From Siphlonurus alternatus (lineage: Eukaryota > Arthropoda > Insecta > Ephemeroptera > Siphlonuridae), in NCBI GenBank assembly GCA_949825025.1, contig OX463785.1, positions 21,329,971 to 21,393,970 on the forward strand: a stretch of DNA of 64,000 nucleotides. The letters run 5' to 3'. Of the stretch, positions 11,165 to 23,248 are shown piece by piece (position 1 is the first letter of the stretch; each line of letters starts with the position of its first letter). Made by a program: the position numbers and the translations under genes. Under the pieces are notes generated by a model. It ran no database searches. It was not told where the DNA came from and worked only from the letters and a program-made list of their open reading frames with translations.

Positions 11165-11409
11165 GTATAAGATCTTCATCATATAATCCTTGGTAAAAAA
11201 TGTCTTGCCTAAAGTAATATGGAGAAATTAGCAAATTTTAATTTTTATGGCTTCCTTATTTTCGTGATAATTTTTTCAAGTTAGTTTTTCTTTTTGATTC
11301 ATTGAATTCTTTTAAAATTGTATTTGCAACAATATATATTGTGCATGATTTTGAAATTTTCAAAATTAATATACATTTTGTAAAGTTATATACATCAGTT
11401 ATTGTTACA

Positions 11410-11779
11410 ATGGACAACATACATGAAATTTTTTTATTTCACTACTCTATTTTATATGCTACTCTGAATTTTTTCAGATTTTTTTGAGAACCGGAACTAT
11501 TTTTAAATAATTATTGAAAGTTCTGTGATTTCAGTTGACACCCCTGAATCCTTAATAAAAAGGATTGAGACTGGACGCCTATTGACGAAAGAGAGAGAAA
11601 GAGAATTTTTAATTCTTTCTCTCTCTATCCACGCCTCCAGGGGCGTGGCCGTACTTTCAATAATTATTTAAAAATAGTTCTGGGTCTAAAAAAAATATGA
11701 CAAAATGCAGAGTAGCATAATTAATTTGGTACCCTCTATTCATTTCTGCAATAAAAATTTTTCATGCATGTTGTCCATT
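11410..11779. mobile_element. MITE family 2, copy 2
   Basis: Termini TGGACAACATACATG and CATGCATGTTGTCCA. The centre carries an extra GA-rich run (about 11588-11630) that other copies lack. It lies in the 5' UTR intron of lipocalin C. Confidence 0.8.
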
Positions 11780-11965
11780 AAAGTTTACTTCAGCTTAGAT
11801 TGAAAAATTAAAAAAAATATTTTTGCTAAAGTAATACCGTGCGTAGACTGCACCAACTAATAAGGGTATTTAAAAAAAAAAAGGTTCAATTTAACGAACA
11901 TGGAATTACATAAGGTCGACAATTCTTGTTATAATAATACGATATTGACCCTTGTTGCAGTCACG

Positions 11966-13921
11966 ATGTTCGCCTACTGCCTGCTCGCTGCCCTGGCCCT
12001 CGGCGCCGTCAATGCCGATCACCATCGCGTCACCTGCAATAACATTGACATCCAGAAGGACGTCTCTATCCCTGCGGTAAGTTGTGACGTCACCACGTAT
12101 GTGTGACGTCATCATTTATATAATACAATGACTTTAACATATTATATGACCCAACAATGGACTAATATTGTGAATTGAATTGAATTAAATTGAATTGAAT
12201 TGAATTGAATTGAATTGAATTGAATTGAATTGAATTGAATTGAATTGAATTGAATTGAATTGAATTGAATTGAATTGAATTGAATTGAATTGAATTGAAT
12301 TGAATTGAATTGAATTGAATTGAATTGAATTGAATTGAATTGAATTGAATTGAATTGAATTGAATTGAATTGAATTGAATTGAATTGAATTGAATTTATT
12401 GATGTATTGACTTCGGGTCTCTGTGGACTAATATTGTGACCATGTCTCGTTTTTAGCTGAGTGGCAACTGGGTGGCAGTCGAGTCTGTGGTGTTCAAGGA
12501 TGGAGTTGCATACACTCCTGAGGAAGACACGCGCCCTAACACCTGCCTGTACACCAAGGTAAGTCTTAACCTCAGTTACTTTAGAGTTAAACTGAAATGT
12601 TTTAATTGAAAAAAGCACTACGAAGTTTTTTCAATAATACTGTATATATTATCATTTTATCACAGTAAAATGCTATATATTATATGGATAGGATAGCTCT
12701 AAATCAATAGCATTTAAACTGCCTATAGGTAAAAATCCATTGCGTTATGGTCACTGTAATTGTTTAGTTATAGCCACCACCCACTTCCTCCTCACTGACG
12801 ACATGCAGCGCCTATCCATTGTATACAACATCCTTGGTATTAATATTGAATCTATAGTTAAATTTACATGATATTCCCTCCGGAAGTAGCTAAGTAAGAT
12901 TAGCTAAGTATATAAGATTTCTGGTCTTCCTATTAGCATTTCAGCATTGCAATATCTCACATAGGTCAATATTTTTACTTCAAACTACTGTGCAAAATTT
13001 CAAAACTGAATTACAAACATCTGCAAACTTCCGGGAGAAATGTTAAATTACTTTGACTGTATCTCCAGGACAGCGCTGCTAGCGACACCGGCATGACCGT
13101 GGCCACAGACTTCCACATTCCCGGCAAGGACAAGGTCACCGAGACTTCCACTTTGACCGTGATTGGAGACGAGAAGGCGCGTCTCAGCGTCGCTTCGGAC
13201 ATTAACAACCGCGACAGTAAGTAACTGATCAGATCCTCGTGATTCACGTAGAAAAAAATCCATCAGGTTTCTCAGGCGAGGATCCAGAACCAAATTTCGG
13301 AGGAAGGGGCCCTCTTCATATGGCCAATGATGTTAAAAAATAATTTGGAGGGGCTAAATGCCTATATTGTTAAATCTGAAATTTCGGGGGGGGGGGGCGT
13401 CTAATATCAGCCTAAAGGTACTTTTCCATGGAGCGATGTCAAGAGAGGCTTGACGGAGCGAGAAAAGCGCACTTGCTTCAATATTGTATGGCGGCCATGT
13501 TGGTGATAGAATTGCTTTCCGCAGCGCAAGAAGCAATCTTCTCTCAACAAACAATATTGAAGTAAATGCGCTTTTCTCACCTCGCTTGACATCACTCCAT
13601 GGAAAAGTACCTCAACGCGCACGTAACTTTCACAACCTCTTTCTCATTCCAGACTGGGAATTCCTGATCCTGGACAGTGACCCAGCCAAGTACTTGGTGT
13701 ACGCCCTCTGTCTGCCCCCCAACGAGGCTGGAGAACGTCTGCCCGCCCGTGTGAACCTTCTGTCCCGTCACGCCGATCACTCCGACCACGAGTCCATCAC
13801 CGCCGACGAAGAGTTGCAGATTGAGCGAAGAATTGGAGAGAGACTCCACCTCACCGGCTCCGGTGTGAAGCCAGTCAGGTTCGCCACCGACTGCTGGGCG
13901 AGCTACGCTGAGCCTCAGTAA
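11966..13921 (+). CDS. Secreted lipocalin C
   Basis: Coding exons 11966-12076, 12457-12558, 13069-13216 and 13653-13921 give 209 residues. The signal peptide is the same 17 residues as in A and B; the mature start is DHHRVTC, one codon shorter. Lipocalin marks are G40-N-W42, LDSDPAKYLVY at 127-137 and LLSR at 156-159; cysteines are 24, 67, 140 and 201. Exons 3 and 4 are clearly diverged from A and B, while the start of exon 5 is nearly identical to B. The C-terminus is AEPQ rather than AEA. AATAAA follows at 13989-13994. Probably secreted, with a small hydrophobic ligand that cannot be named from sequence. Confidence 0.9.
12171..12395. repeat. TTGAA pentanucleotide microsatellite
   Basis: About 44 nearly perfect TTGAA units in the intron after the signal-peptide exon of lipocalin C. 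The array plus about 28 bases is bracketed by a 16-base direct repeat, TGGACTAATATTGTGA, at 12158-12173 and 12424-12439. Its translation as a repeated short peptide is an artefact. Confidence 0.95.
13274..13405. mobile_element. Dispersed GGCGAGGATCCAG repeat
   Basis: Starts GGCGAGGATCCAG, includes GGCCAATGATGTTAAAAAAT and AAATGCCTATATTG, ends in a G-run after CTGAAATTTCGG. Related to copies at 7.8, 46.9 and 51.2 kb. Confidence 0.55.
13415..13612. mobile_element. MITE family 3, copy 2
   Basis: AGGTACTTTTCCATGGAG at the left is answered by CTCCATGGAAAAGTACCT at the right. Inner arms have GCTTCAATATTGTATGGCGG and CCATGTTGGTGATAG. It ends about 40 bases before the last exon of lipocalin C. Confidence 0.8.
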
Positions 13922-13988
13922 ACAGGCCCGGTATTAACATCTTATCGTCCTGGTCATGATATTGTATATTTTGCAAAATTTGAAATGA

Positions 13989-13994
13989 AATAAA
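13989..13994 (+). terminator. Poly(A) signal of lipocalin C
   Basis: AATAAA 68 bases after the stop, same context as genes A and B. Confidence 0.75.
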
Positions 13995-16300
13995 AAAAAA
14001 TATATAAAAAATTGAAATTTTTATTTAAAATTTAAAGCACAGTAGTATCTTCCTTAAATATAAATTTTCGGCAGTAATTAGTTGTTCTAATAATTATATT
14101 AAAACATATTTAAGCTACAAAATTCAAATAAATAACAAAATACAAAATAGAGTTAAGTAAAAATAAAATTTCATTCTTATTGATATAATAAATTATATTT
14201 TGTATTATATATATTATACTATGAAGAATCATTGATAAGTTAAAATTTTACGAGTAAACAAAAAATTTACATACATTATAATAAATAAATATGCATATTA
14301 CATTTAGTATGTATGAGAAACTCGCAAATTTGACTACCTAATTAAATATTATACCAAAAAAAAAAAAAAAAAAAACTAAAAATATATTATACATGCTTTA
14401 GACTTTAAACTGTAGATTTTGTCGGTCCACTAAAAGTACTTTGACTACTTTGCATAATTAATTAATTAATTATGAACTTAAACGTTACTAATTGTAAGTC
14501 ACAATCTAATTAATATTTATTTTAATTTGTATTTGTATTTATTTATTGCAGATATAGAACCGTAAAGTACAAATTGCATGTTTACAATATTTTAGTACTG
14601 CAATACCTGTAAAAGAAACATAAAAATTAAAAGATATTATCATCAGTTTTATATTATTATTATAATTACAATCATACATAATATAGTATTATCTAGTCAG
14701 TCCACAATAACTGAGAAATAAAAATTTTATATTAAAAAAAAAAACAAAATCATATTACCTCTTTTTTACAATTCTTATATTTTTTTCATTCCGATAGTTT
14801 TATTATATTGTAAAAACATTCTATCTATACATGATAAAGAGGAGGAGATTTGCAATTTTAAGGAGAAAAAAGAATAAAACACTTGTAACTATTTTTTTTC
14901 ACGCTGTTCTTAAAAAAATACACATATTGTTTGTAATTGCTATTTTACTATTTATTATTTGTGTCTGTTTCTTTCTAAATAAACAAATAAAAAATCTCGC
15001 TATATTAGAAAAGTGTTCAAGTTCACCACAATGCGTAAAAACTGGCATAAACATATCTGCAGGAGTAACGTTCGGGGTGTCCAGAGGTGTACATATTTAT
15101 ATTTAAACAAATCATCAAATATTTTACTTTATTTTCCTCTAATTCTACTTATTACTGTTGATATGCTGCCTCCCTCCAGAATTTCATTTTTGGGTGTGAC
15201 GACCGAAGATGACACTGATGACCTCCAACCATCGTTTGACCTTTGATGACCTCTCTGATGTCTCTGCTGCATGAAGCGATGGTAAAAAGTCAACCAAAGA
15301 TCGTACAAAATTGCAGATAATGATTTTATAAATTATGTAATTTAGGAAGTAATTTATTTTATAACAATAACGTAGCTATTCAATTGACGTATCATTGGGG
15401 GTCGGCGAAGACAGAAAGTGCATGTTTTTCTTTAACTAGGAACTATTCAAAAGGATAAGAAGTTATTTTTTTCTTGATTAACTAAGTTGTACAATCTGCA
15501 AAACATAATATTATAATTATATATCAATGTTCATATAATGTCCTTTAAAGAAATTTCAATAGTTTATTATAGTTTGTAGAAAAGAATAAGCGAAACCCAA
15601 TTCAATGATATTATTAATCTGTCATTATTCACAAATAAGAAGGAAGAAACTAGTTTTTTTTTTAATATAGCCATAATTATAGCCACGGTTAGTGTTATTC
15701 TTAGAGAATTTGATTTATGCAATGGTCCTCGATGACACAGAACGTGGTTAATGAAAAATATATTTATATTCCTGGAAAATTCCTTTTTTATTTCAAAATC
15801 TCTCCCATTTTTTTCATCCTCCGAACTCCTACTTCAATTATATGGGTGCTGCCATGAAGTCTATATTGAAGCATGTTAAAATTAACTTAAATGGTATTAG
15901 ATACTCTTCTTATCTCCCCCGAAATTTCAAATTCTCATCTCTCTGTCTCTGTCTCTTCATCAAGTCAAGAGTATTTGCTACTACCACCAAGATCTGCACA
16001 GAATCCAGGCAGGCTCACGCCCAGACCCTTCACCGCTCACCGTCGCGACCCTCCTACTCACCGGGGCTTCGCAGCGAGCAGCCGAAGCCACTCGCTTTCT
16101 GCCACCGCCGGTATAATAGACACTTACGCTTCAGCCTCATATTAGGTCTAGTTATTCGTTAAATGTGGCAACGTTAGTGGTGTCTCGAGGTGTATGATAA
16201 TATTTTTAATAAGGGTGCCTAGTTACAGTCTGGTTCAAATATTAACATAAGATCTGTGTACTTTTAGTATCAAGGGTCATGCTGATAAGACAGAGGTCAA
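13995..16300. other. Intergenic spacer between lipocalins C and D
   Basis: Mostly AT-rich sequence without recognisable genes. Two less AT-rich patches stand out: about 15170-15295 and about 15960-16140. The second has overlapping open frames that are Ser/Pro/Arg-rich but match nothing I recognise. Confidence 0.45.
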
Positions 16301-16386
16301 TTCACGGTCAAGTTCAAGATTGGACCTTGCTATAAGTTTGGTACACACTTGACATCAGTATCATTTCTCTGTGGACTGCATCCAAG
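16301..16386 (+). promoter_or_regulatory. Lipocalin D core promoter and noncoding exon 1
   Basis: TATAAG at 16331-16336 in GCTATAAGTTTG, then GACATCAGTATCATTTC resembling the exon 1 of A-C (GACATCATTTC). The noncoding exon ends at 16386 before GTAATG. The upstream block of A-C is not recognisable, so regulation has probably diverged. Confidence 0.55.
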
Positions 16387-16792
16387 GTAATGTCACCGTA
16401 AAAATTTTATTTAATATTTTAATTGAGTAAATTAAGTAATTCTATATTACATATTTTAACAATTTTTAAAAAAAAAATATTATTTTTAATAATGAATATT
16501 TAAATTTTTTATAGTTTCAATAAAACAATAATATATTTTTGTTTTTATTACAATACTTTGCATAGTTATTACTTTTATTATCATAAATAATTAATTATTA
16601 TAAATTTATTACAACTGCCGAAAATATAACTGAAATATTTTAAAGCAAATAATCAAATATATAACAGAAAATTCAAATCATATTTTAATAAATGCATTAA
16701 TTTGAAACTAAAAGTAGCTACAACCTGTCAACATTCACAGTATATGAATAAATCAAGCTGTACCAAATGTTCACCGCCGACATCATTTTCAG

Positions 16793-19700
16793 ATGTTTGC
16801 TCGCTGCCTGCTAGTCGTCCTTGCCCTGGGGTTGGTGACCGCCGATCACCACGGTGACCACGGTCATGACCATGGTGACCATCCCCGCATCACCTGCGCT
16901 GACATCACCCCCCTCAAAGAGGTCGACTTTCTCGCGGTAAGTTTGAATGGAGTATCGATCTAAAAAAATATATTGCAAGGGTGCAAAGTTATGCGGTGTC
17001 TTATCAATAACTCAATATTATGTATATCCTATATTACCTAGATATAGTATTTTATATTGTTTTATTGATATTTCATAGGCATTAATACTTCATAAAATTA
17101 TATTATATTGCAGACATTAATAAACATAAAAAATATATTAACCATTCTATTTAATTATCAATTGCTGATATTTGGTCCAAATTATCAAGTAAAATATTTA
17201 AAAAAATAAATTTAATGACTTTTAAAAATATTTGTTATGTATATGTGTTTTAAATTTCTGTTTAATGCACAAAATAATTAAATGAGGGTACTCATTTTGT
17301 TATTTTAAAATATATAATTTAGTGTTTATAATTTAGGTGCCAATTTCTTTTAAAAATAACGAAGTAATAAAAATTTATTATTGTTCAACTTCTCTCTAGA
17401 AATACTCAACACATTTTACTTCAATTATTTGTAGCTGACATTCGAAGCTCCTCTCTTACGTCAACTAATTTTAGTTATATTTTGTATAATGACGTAATTC
17501 ATGTTGTACTTGTGCAAACCAGTGATTAAATTAATTAAATTTTCAGATGACGGGCAACTGGGTGGCAGTCGAGTCCTTGTTGTACCGTGACGGTCACCCC
17601 TGGGCCCCAAGTGCCGAGGAAGACACACGAACCAAGACCTGCGTCCACGTCAAGGTGAGTTCGTGTCAAAGTAAGGTCCATTTCTTAAATCAAGGGGGAA
17701 GTTGATAATCATGCAGTTAAATTAAAATTGTATTACAGAATCCCATTTACATCAATGAACCCTAGCTAGCTAGACTTGTTTTGTCCCACACATTGCAAAG
17801 GGGGTGTAGGGTGAAGAGGGAGGGGGGTTATTAAACATTTTTTTAACCTTTTTTTTTTCGAAACCACGTTGCTTGATAGATTTCTAATTTTTCCAGGTTT
17901 TGTGTACAAGTCCTTTTCAACCTTTTTCCCGGCTTAAAGGATTAGTAAGCCCCGGCCTTGTCTTTAATATATATCATGTATCATAGGTAGTTAAAAAATA
18001 CTGGGTACAAAAAAACAACATCCACCCTAAAGTTCCCATTCAAACAGCTTGTAACGTCGGCTATTCAGTGACGACATCAGGCCACAGAGAGAAGCGGCTG
18101 GGTCAAAATATGAAAGAAAAGTCAAAGCATTTGCCGATTTGCTCACTTTGCTAGCAAATATAAGGTTTGTTTACTCTGTCACAGAGTTGACACTTTTTAA
18201 GCAAATGAATTTATATTCCATAAATGAACCTGCGGAGTGTCATTTTTCTGCGATGCTTGTGAAGATCAGGAAAAATAATTTAATCTGACGATATAAAATC
18301 ACTGAAATTGTCGGAAGACTTTCTCTTTTTTTTTCTGCCTTCGACTCCCCGGCGGGCGAGGGTGCGACAATTGTCTCCTTACAAACCTACCCTCCTCCCA
18401 CATGATCCACACACGGATGGCGTGCCGCAGGGAGGGTTACCCTTATTGTTCAACTCCTTGAAAAAAATTTACAACTAAGAAAAATAATAGTAATTGCTTT
18501 CTCAATGTGTCCTCTTCGTGTTGTTGACATGATCAACCGTGACCACGCTGACACCCCTCGGTCAAAAGAAACTGATATATTGCATTGGGTCTCACACATC
18601 GTATTCAAGCTAGAGGAGCCTTGTGGCCCATTGTCGTCAGACCCTCGTACTTTTAAAAAATAATTAAAATTACCAATGAAGTGTGACACATGTTTTAAAC
18701 CTAAAATTGGGCCTTGCTATAGACTGTCATTAAAAGAAAAATACATGTTAATCCGGGTTTACTAGTACTTTAAGATATCTTCAGTAAAAAAAATGGTCAA
18801 CCACCTCTAGCTATAAGAAAATTTTCTTGCATATTTGGATACAGCATTCAAGTTTATTTTTTTCTTTGCTTTAATTAAATTCCTTGAAATCGGCCTACAA
18901 AACATTATGACGACATATATGTCATATATATAGTAAAACATCACTTTTACCTATGCTTGCATGCATGTTTAATTGAGTATGACGTCACAGCGTTTTGCAG
19001 CACGATTATTTCAAATGTTTGAAAATTTTTCAATGTATACAATGGACAATTTGCACCAACTTTTTTTAGTAGCTCAATCGAAAGAGGAGGTCGAAAAATA
19101 CACCTGTGAATTTTATGCGATTTTTATTCGTACTGCATCATGGCTAAAAGAGAGGTCACGTGACCTGGAGCCGGCGCCCGTGTCGCCCGTGACGTCATTG
19201 AACTGTCTGGTCAAGCAAACGATCGACTTTATAACGCTTGCAAACAACCACGTTGCTATGGAAACAAGCAACAATTAATTTATTGTTTACAAGCGTTATA
19301 TAGACAATCGTTTGCTTGACCAGACAGTTCAATGACGTCACGGGCGACACGGGCGCCGGCTCCAGGTCACGTGACCTCTCTTTTAGCCATGATGCAGTAC
19401 GAATAAAAATCGCATAAAATTCACAGGTGTAATTTTTGACCTCCTCTTTCGATTGAGCTACTAAAAAAAGTTGATGCAAATTGTCCATTCATCGGGTTGT
19501 TTCATAAGTGATAAATATGAGTGACTTTGTAACGTCACAGAACACTGGCGACAGCGTGACGAGCCTCACTGCCAAGCTGGAGAGCCACTCCCCCGGTCAA
19601 GAGATCAAGACTGAAACGACGACCATCAATACCGTCGGAGAGGACAAGGGAAGACTCAGCATCCACTCGGACGTCCACGACCGCGAGAGTGGGTACCTTT

Positions 19701-20341
19701 TTAGTTACCTGCATGAAATATTTAAATAGAGGACGTTGAAACTTTGTACTTGAAACAGTGGTATGCGCAACCGATCCCAAACATTGCCAAACTCTTCACA
19801 AGTGGTAGTTGCTAAAGAACAGAGGAGGTGATTGATGGCATCCTCGAAGAAACCATGGAAACCACTGTCAGGATGGTCGGTAATTGATGGAGGTAATTGA
19901 TGGAAGATGGCATCCTCCATCAATTACCGACCATTCTGACAGTGGTTTCCATGGTTTCCTCTCCAATTTTGACACAATGCGATATTAAAAAATTCAAAGG
20001 TTCATTTTTCAATCTCCTCTTTCTATTATTAAAAAAAAAAAGTGACTTGCAGATTCGTAATTCTTATTTCACTTACAGACTGGGAATTCCTGATCATCGA
20101 CGCCGACCCAACCAAGTACATGGTGTACGTTCTTTGCCAACCCCCCAACGAGGCCGGAGAACGTCTGCCCGCCCGCGTCAACTTAGTGTCACGTCACGGA
20201 GACCACGCCGATCACGAGGCAATCACCGCTGACGAGGAACTACAGATCGAGACGAGGATGGGAGAGAAACTCAAACTTGCCGGCTCCGGAGTGAAGCCTG
20301 TCAGGTTCAGTCACGACTGCTGGGCGAGTTACGCTGCATAA
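16793..20341 (+). CDS. Secreted lipocalin D with His-rich N-terminus
   Basis: Coding exons 16793-16936, 17547-17654, 19541-19688 and 20079-20341 give 220 residues; intron phases match A-C. The ATG is the first codon after the 3' splice site. Signal peptide is about residues 1-17 (ending VTA). The mature N-terminus DHHGDHGHDHGDH (18-30) is unique to this copy and could bind a metal. Lipocalin marks are G51-N-W53, DADPTKYMVYVLC at 141-153 and LVSR; cysteines 35, 80, 153 and 214 keep the apoD/insecticyanin pattern. The donor after exon 4 is GTGGGT, weaker than the others but set by the conserved 148-base exon length. Poly(A) signal at 20431-20436. It is the most diverged paralogue of the cluster. 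Confidence 0.87.
16946..16996. mobile_element. MITE family 1 terminal fragment
   Basis: AATGGAGTATCGATCT followed by GGGTGCAAAGTTATG: a left-end fragment starting nine bases after the donor of lipocalin D exon 2. Confidence 0.65.
19041..19489. mobile_element. Long palindromic foldback in lipocalin D intron
   Basis: Nearly perfect inverted repeat of about 200-base arms. The left end AATGGACAATTTGCACCAAC is answered by GTTGATGCAAATTGTCCATT. Each arm holds GTCACGTGACCT and TGACGTCA sites. The outer TGGACAA resembles MITE family 2 termini. The loop is short (about 19240-19285), so the arms could form a strong hairpin in the intron RNA. Confidence 0.85.
19850..19957. repeat. Short palindrome in lipocalin D intron
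   Basis: AACCATGGAAACCACTGTCAG is answered by CTGACAGTGGTTTCCATGGTT with AATTGATGGAGG-type sequence between. Arms about 40 bases. Possibly a small foldback element; single copy here. Confidence 0.7.
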
Positions 20342-20430
20342 GTCTCAGGAAGAGATCTCAAAATCATAATATTATTTTTGATTTATTACTTTCGTGAATT
20401 ATTATTGAAAAAAAATTGTAATCAATAGAA

Positions 20431-20436
20431 AATAAA
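20431..20436 (+). terminator. Poly(A) signal of lipocalin D
   Basis: AATAAA 90 bases after the stop codon. Confidence 0.6.
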
Positions 20437-20724
20437 ATTTCAATAGTTATATAAATAATAATTTTATTTTACTTTTCTTGTATAAACTATTAGTAGAGCA
20501 TCAAAAGAGTTTCAGCTTTTCAGTTTAAAAATGTTTAATTTATTGCATTATTAAAAAACACAGTACAAAATACAATAGATAAAGTCGAGTCAGATAAAAA
20601 AATATCTAAACACCAGGGTATGTATAGACATATCCTGTCTATACACTCAAATCAACCTTGATTATTTTAAAATATTAAAATGTAAATAAAAAAACACACA
20701 TTATAAAAATAAAAACTGCTATTA

Positions 20725-20739
20725 TATAATTATATATAT

Positions 20740-20802
<63 letters not shown>

Positions 20803-20820
20803 TATATTATATACATATTA
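20725..20820. repeat. TA dinucleotide microsatellite
   Basis: Long alternating TA run with a few interruptions in intergenic DNA. Confidence 0.9.
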
Positions 20821-21649
20821 TATAATAAAGAAAAAATCAGATTCAGATTCGAGCTGCCCTTTAAAAAAAATATATGTAGATATGCAACCCGCTTGTCTTT
20901 GAAGCAACACAAGTTGCCTAACATCCTGGGGCTTTGGTAGTTTTTTTTTTTTTTAAAGAGATTATGCTAGCAAATTCCTCTCTCTGCTTTCATCTTACCA
21001 TATCTTGTGAAAAATATAATGTGTACTTTAATAACAAAACATTTTAAACTGAAACTAATAATTGAGCTGTATAAAAATAGGCTAGAAGTGTTCCCAGGTG
21101 GGAAAAAATTCTCTGTTAATGTATGAAATTGTAAGCATTATGGCACAAAATTAATAAAATAGAGTGCTCACATTTATTTGTTAAATCTTCTGTTAATATT
21201 AATTTATAATTGTATAGTAATTCATGAAAAATCCTTAATTATACAGTAATTTAATTTTAATGATGGCAATTAATTAAACAAATATTTGTTTTTTCAACTG
21301 ATAATAAATTAAGAAATGTAATAAATTATGATTTTCTTTAATTTATAATTTCTATTTTGCTGAAGCAAATTATTTTGGTTAAAATATAAAATATGATGGT
21401 AATTATTAACAACAAAATACTTTTTTTTTTAATTTGTTTATTCAAACTTCCAAGTAACAAAAACTTAAATTATTTACATTTTTACAAGACGTGGAGAAAC
21501 AACAGAAATTATGTAATACAAAGAGAGAAATTATAATTTATAATATAAAAATTACAATTGTTCAATTATGCTAAAAGATGATTAATTTTTCAAAATAAAA
21601 TTAAATTTTCAAATGAATAGTGGAAGTACATATTGTTTACAATCGTGGA

Positions 21650-21978
21650 ATGAAGTATCAACCTCAAAAATTTTTACTACAAAAATAGATAGAGGGTGCA
21701 AAGTTATGCTACCCTGATTTTTTTTTTTTTTTACATTTTTTACAGCCCTGGAAGCATTTTTAAAAAATTATTGAAAGTTCTTTATGTGACGTCATGTGGT
21801 GGCAAGTCCTATCCTTTTCTTAAGGAGAACCGCCTCGTGACGTCACAAAATGGACTTTCAATAATTTTTTAAAAATACTTCCAGAGCTAAAAAAAAATTG
21901 AAAAAAAATCAGGGTAGCATAACTTTGCACGCTCCATCCATTTCTGCAATAAAAAAATTTTGCGGTTGATACTCCATT
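21650..21978. mobile_element. MITE family 1, full copy
   Basis: ATGAAGTATCAACCTC at the left, GCGGTTGATACTCCATT at the right; the centre has GTGACGTCATG and CGTGACGTCAC around CCTATCCTTTTCTTAAGG. Intergenic. Confidence 0.85.
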
Positions 21979-23248
21979 GGTCAAAGTAATAATTAAATAT
22001 TGAGGGAATTGGAAGTATAATATAATCAAAACACTTGCATTTGTTGTGAACAGTTTTGAGAATTAAAAAATGGGAAGATTTTAGAATGATTTAACCAGTT
22101 GTTTTTGTTATGACACATCAGTAACACTAAATAATTTAGATTTATCAATCAAAAGGAATTATTCTTAGAATGTAAATTTACAGAAATATTATTCACAAAC
22201 AAGAATTTAATTAGGTTATTATCTATTAGTAAAACATATTTATACAAATTGTTGCCTCTGAATAAAATTTAAGCAAGTTTAAATATTTTTTTAGGGTTAA
22301 CCTTATCTGATGAACTTTGTAATAACAAATAAATGGGTCAAAAACCATACTAATAACTTTTCAAATTATAAAATTATAATTCTAAGGCAACAAATTATTG
22401 TCTATATAATTTTAAATGAGATCAGTCACCTCTTTAAGCTGTCACAAGTTAAAACTAGAAAATTAACAGACCATCACACAACAGCTCAATAATTGTCAAG
22501 TAATTGTAATATAATGGCTACAAATTAAATCATTTTCAATGTTGTGAAACACAAAAAAAGTTTTATTAATTGTTCAAATGAATTTGTTGTTGCTCTCATT
22601 CATTTTTGGATTACATTATATTTTTCAATATTTTAAAAATCTTGAATACTTAGTATGAAAATAGATTTGCACTACTCTACTGACATTGTAGATAAGTAGC
22701 ATCCAAATCACACATTAATATCAAATTTACCGTGTTCATCAATATTTTCAGGATACTTCAAAAATTATACTGATTTGCTAAATAGCAGCAGTCTCCATTT
22801 TTACACTTATTTTTAGACTCAATACATTGCTGACCTTATTGGTCTACCTTGAAGTTCATACACATTATTTTATTTCCTAACACAGTATGGTAAAGTACAT
22901 ATAAATTTTACTAGCATTGCCAGTGATTCACCATCAAATAACACCTTTTTTTTTACCGTAACGCTTATTCTTACTGCCAAACTCTCTCATTCAATAAATA
23001 CTTTTTTACATTGCACTTTTGCTGAACCCACTTAACGTTAAACCTTCTCATAATGCTAAGTGCATTGAGAACACAGAGATAAATTACGGGTAGCTGAATA
23101 TTAGGTAAACTTTTCTTTCAAACATCCACCACCTAAAGAAAAAAAAACTTAAAGGCACTTGTGAAAAGTAGGAATTTAGTACTGTAATTCAGTTTAAACG
23201 ATAAAGAAGGAATCTTTGAGTACATAGTTAGGTGTAGATCCAGGAAGA

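Noticed and set aside
12142..12618. 158-residue minus-strand frame with repeated NSIQF
   Set aside because: It is a translation of the TTGAA microsatellite and overlaps the plus-strand lipocalin C exon 3.
14831..15106. 91-residue frame with a hydrophobic segment
   Set aside because: AT-driven Ile/Phe/Lys composition, no splice context, no resemblance to any family I know.
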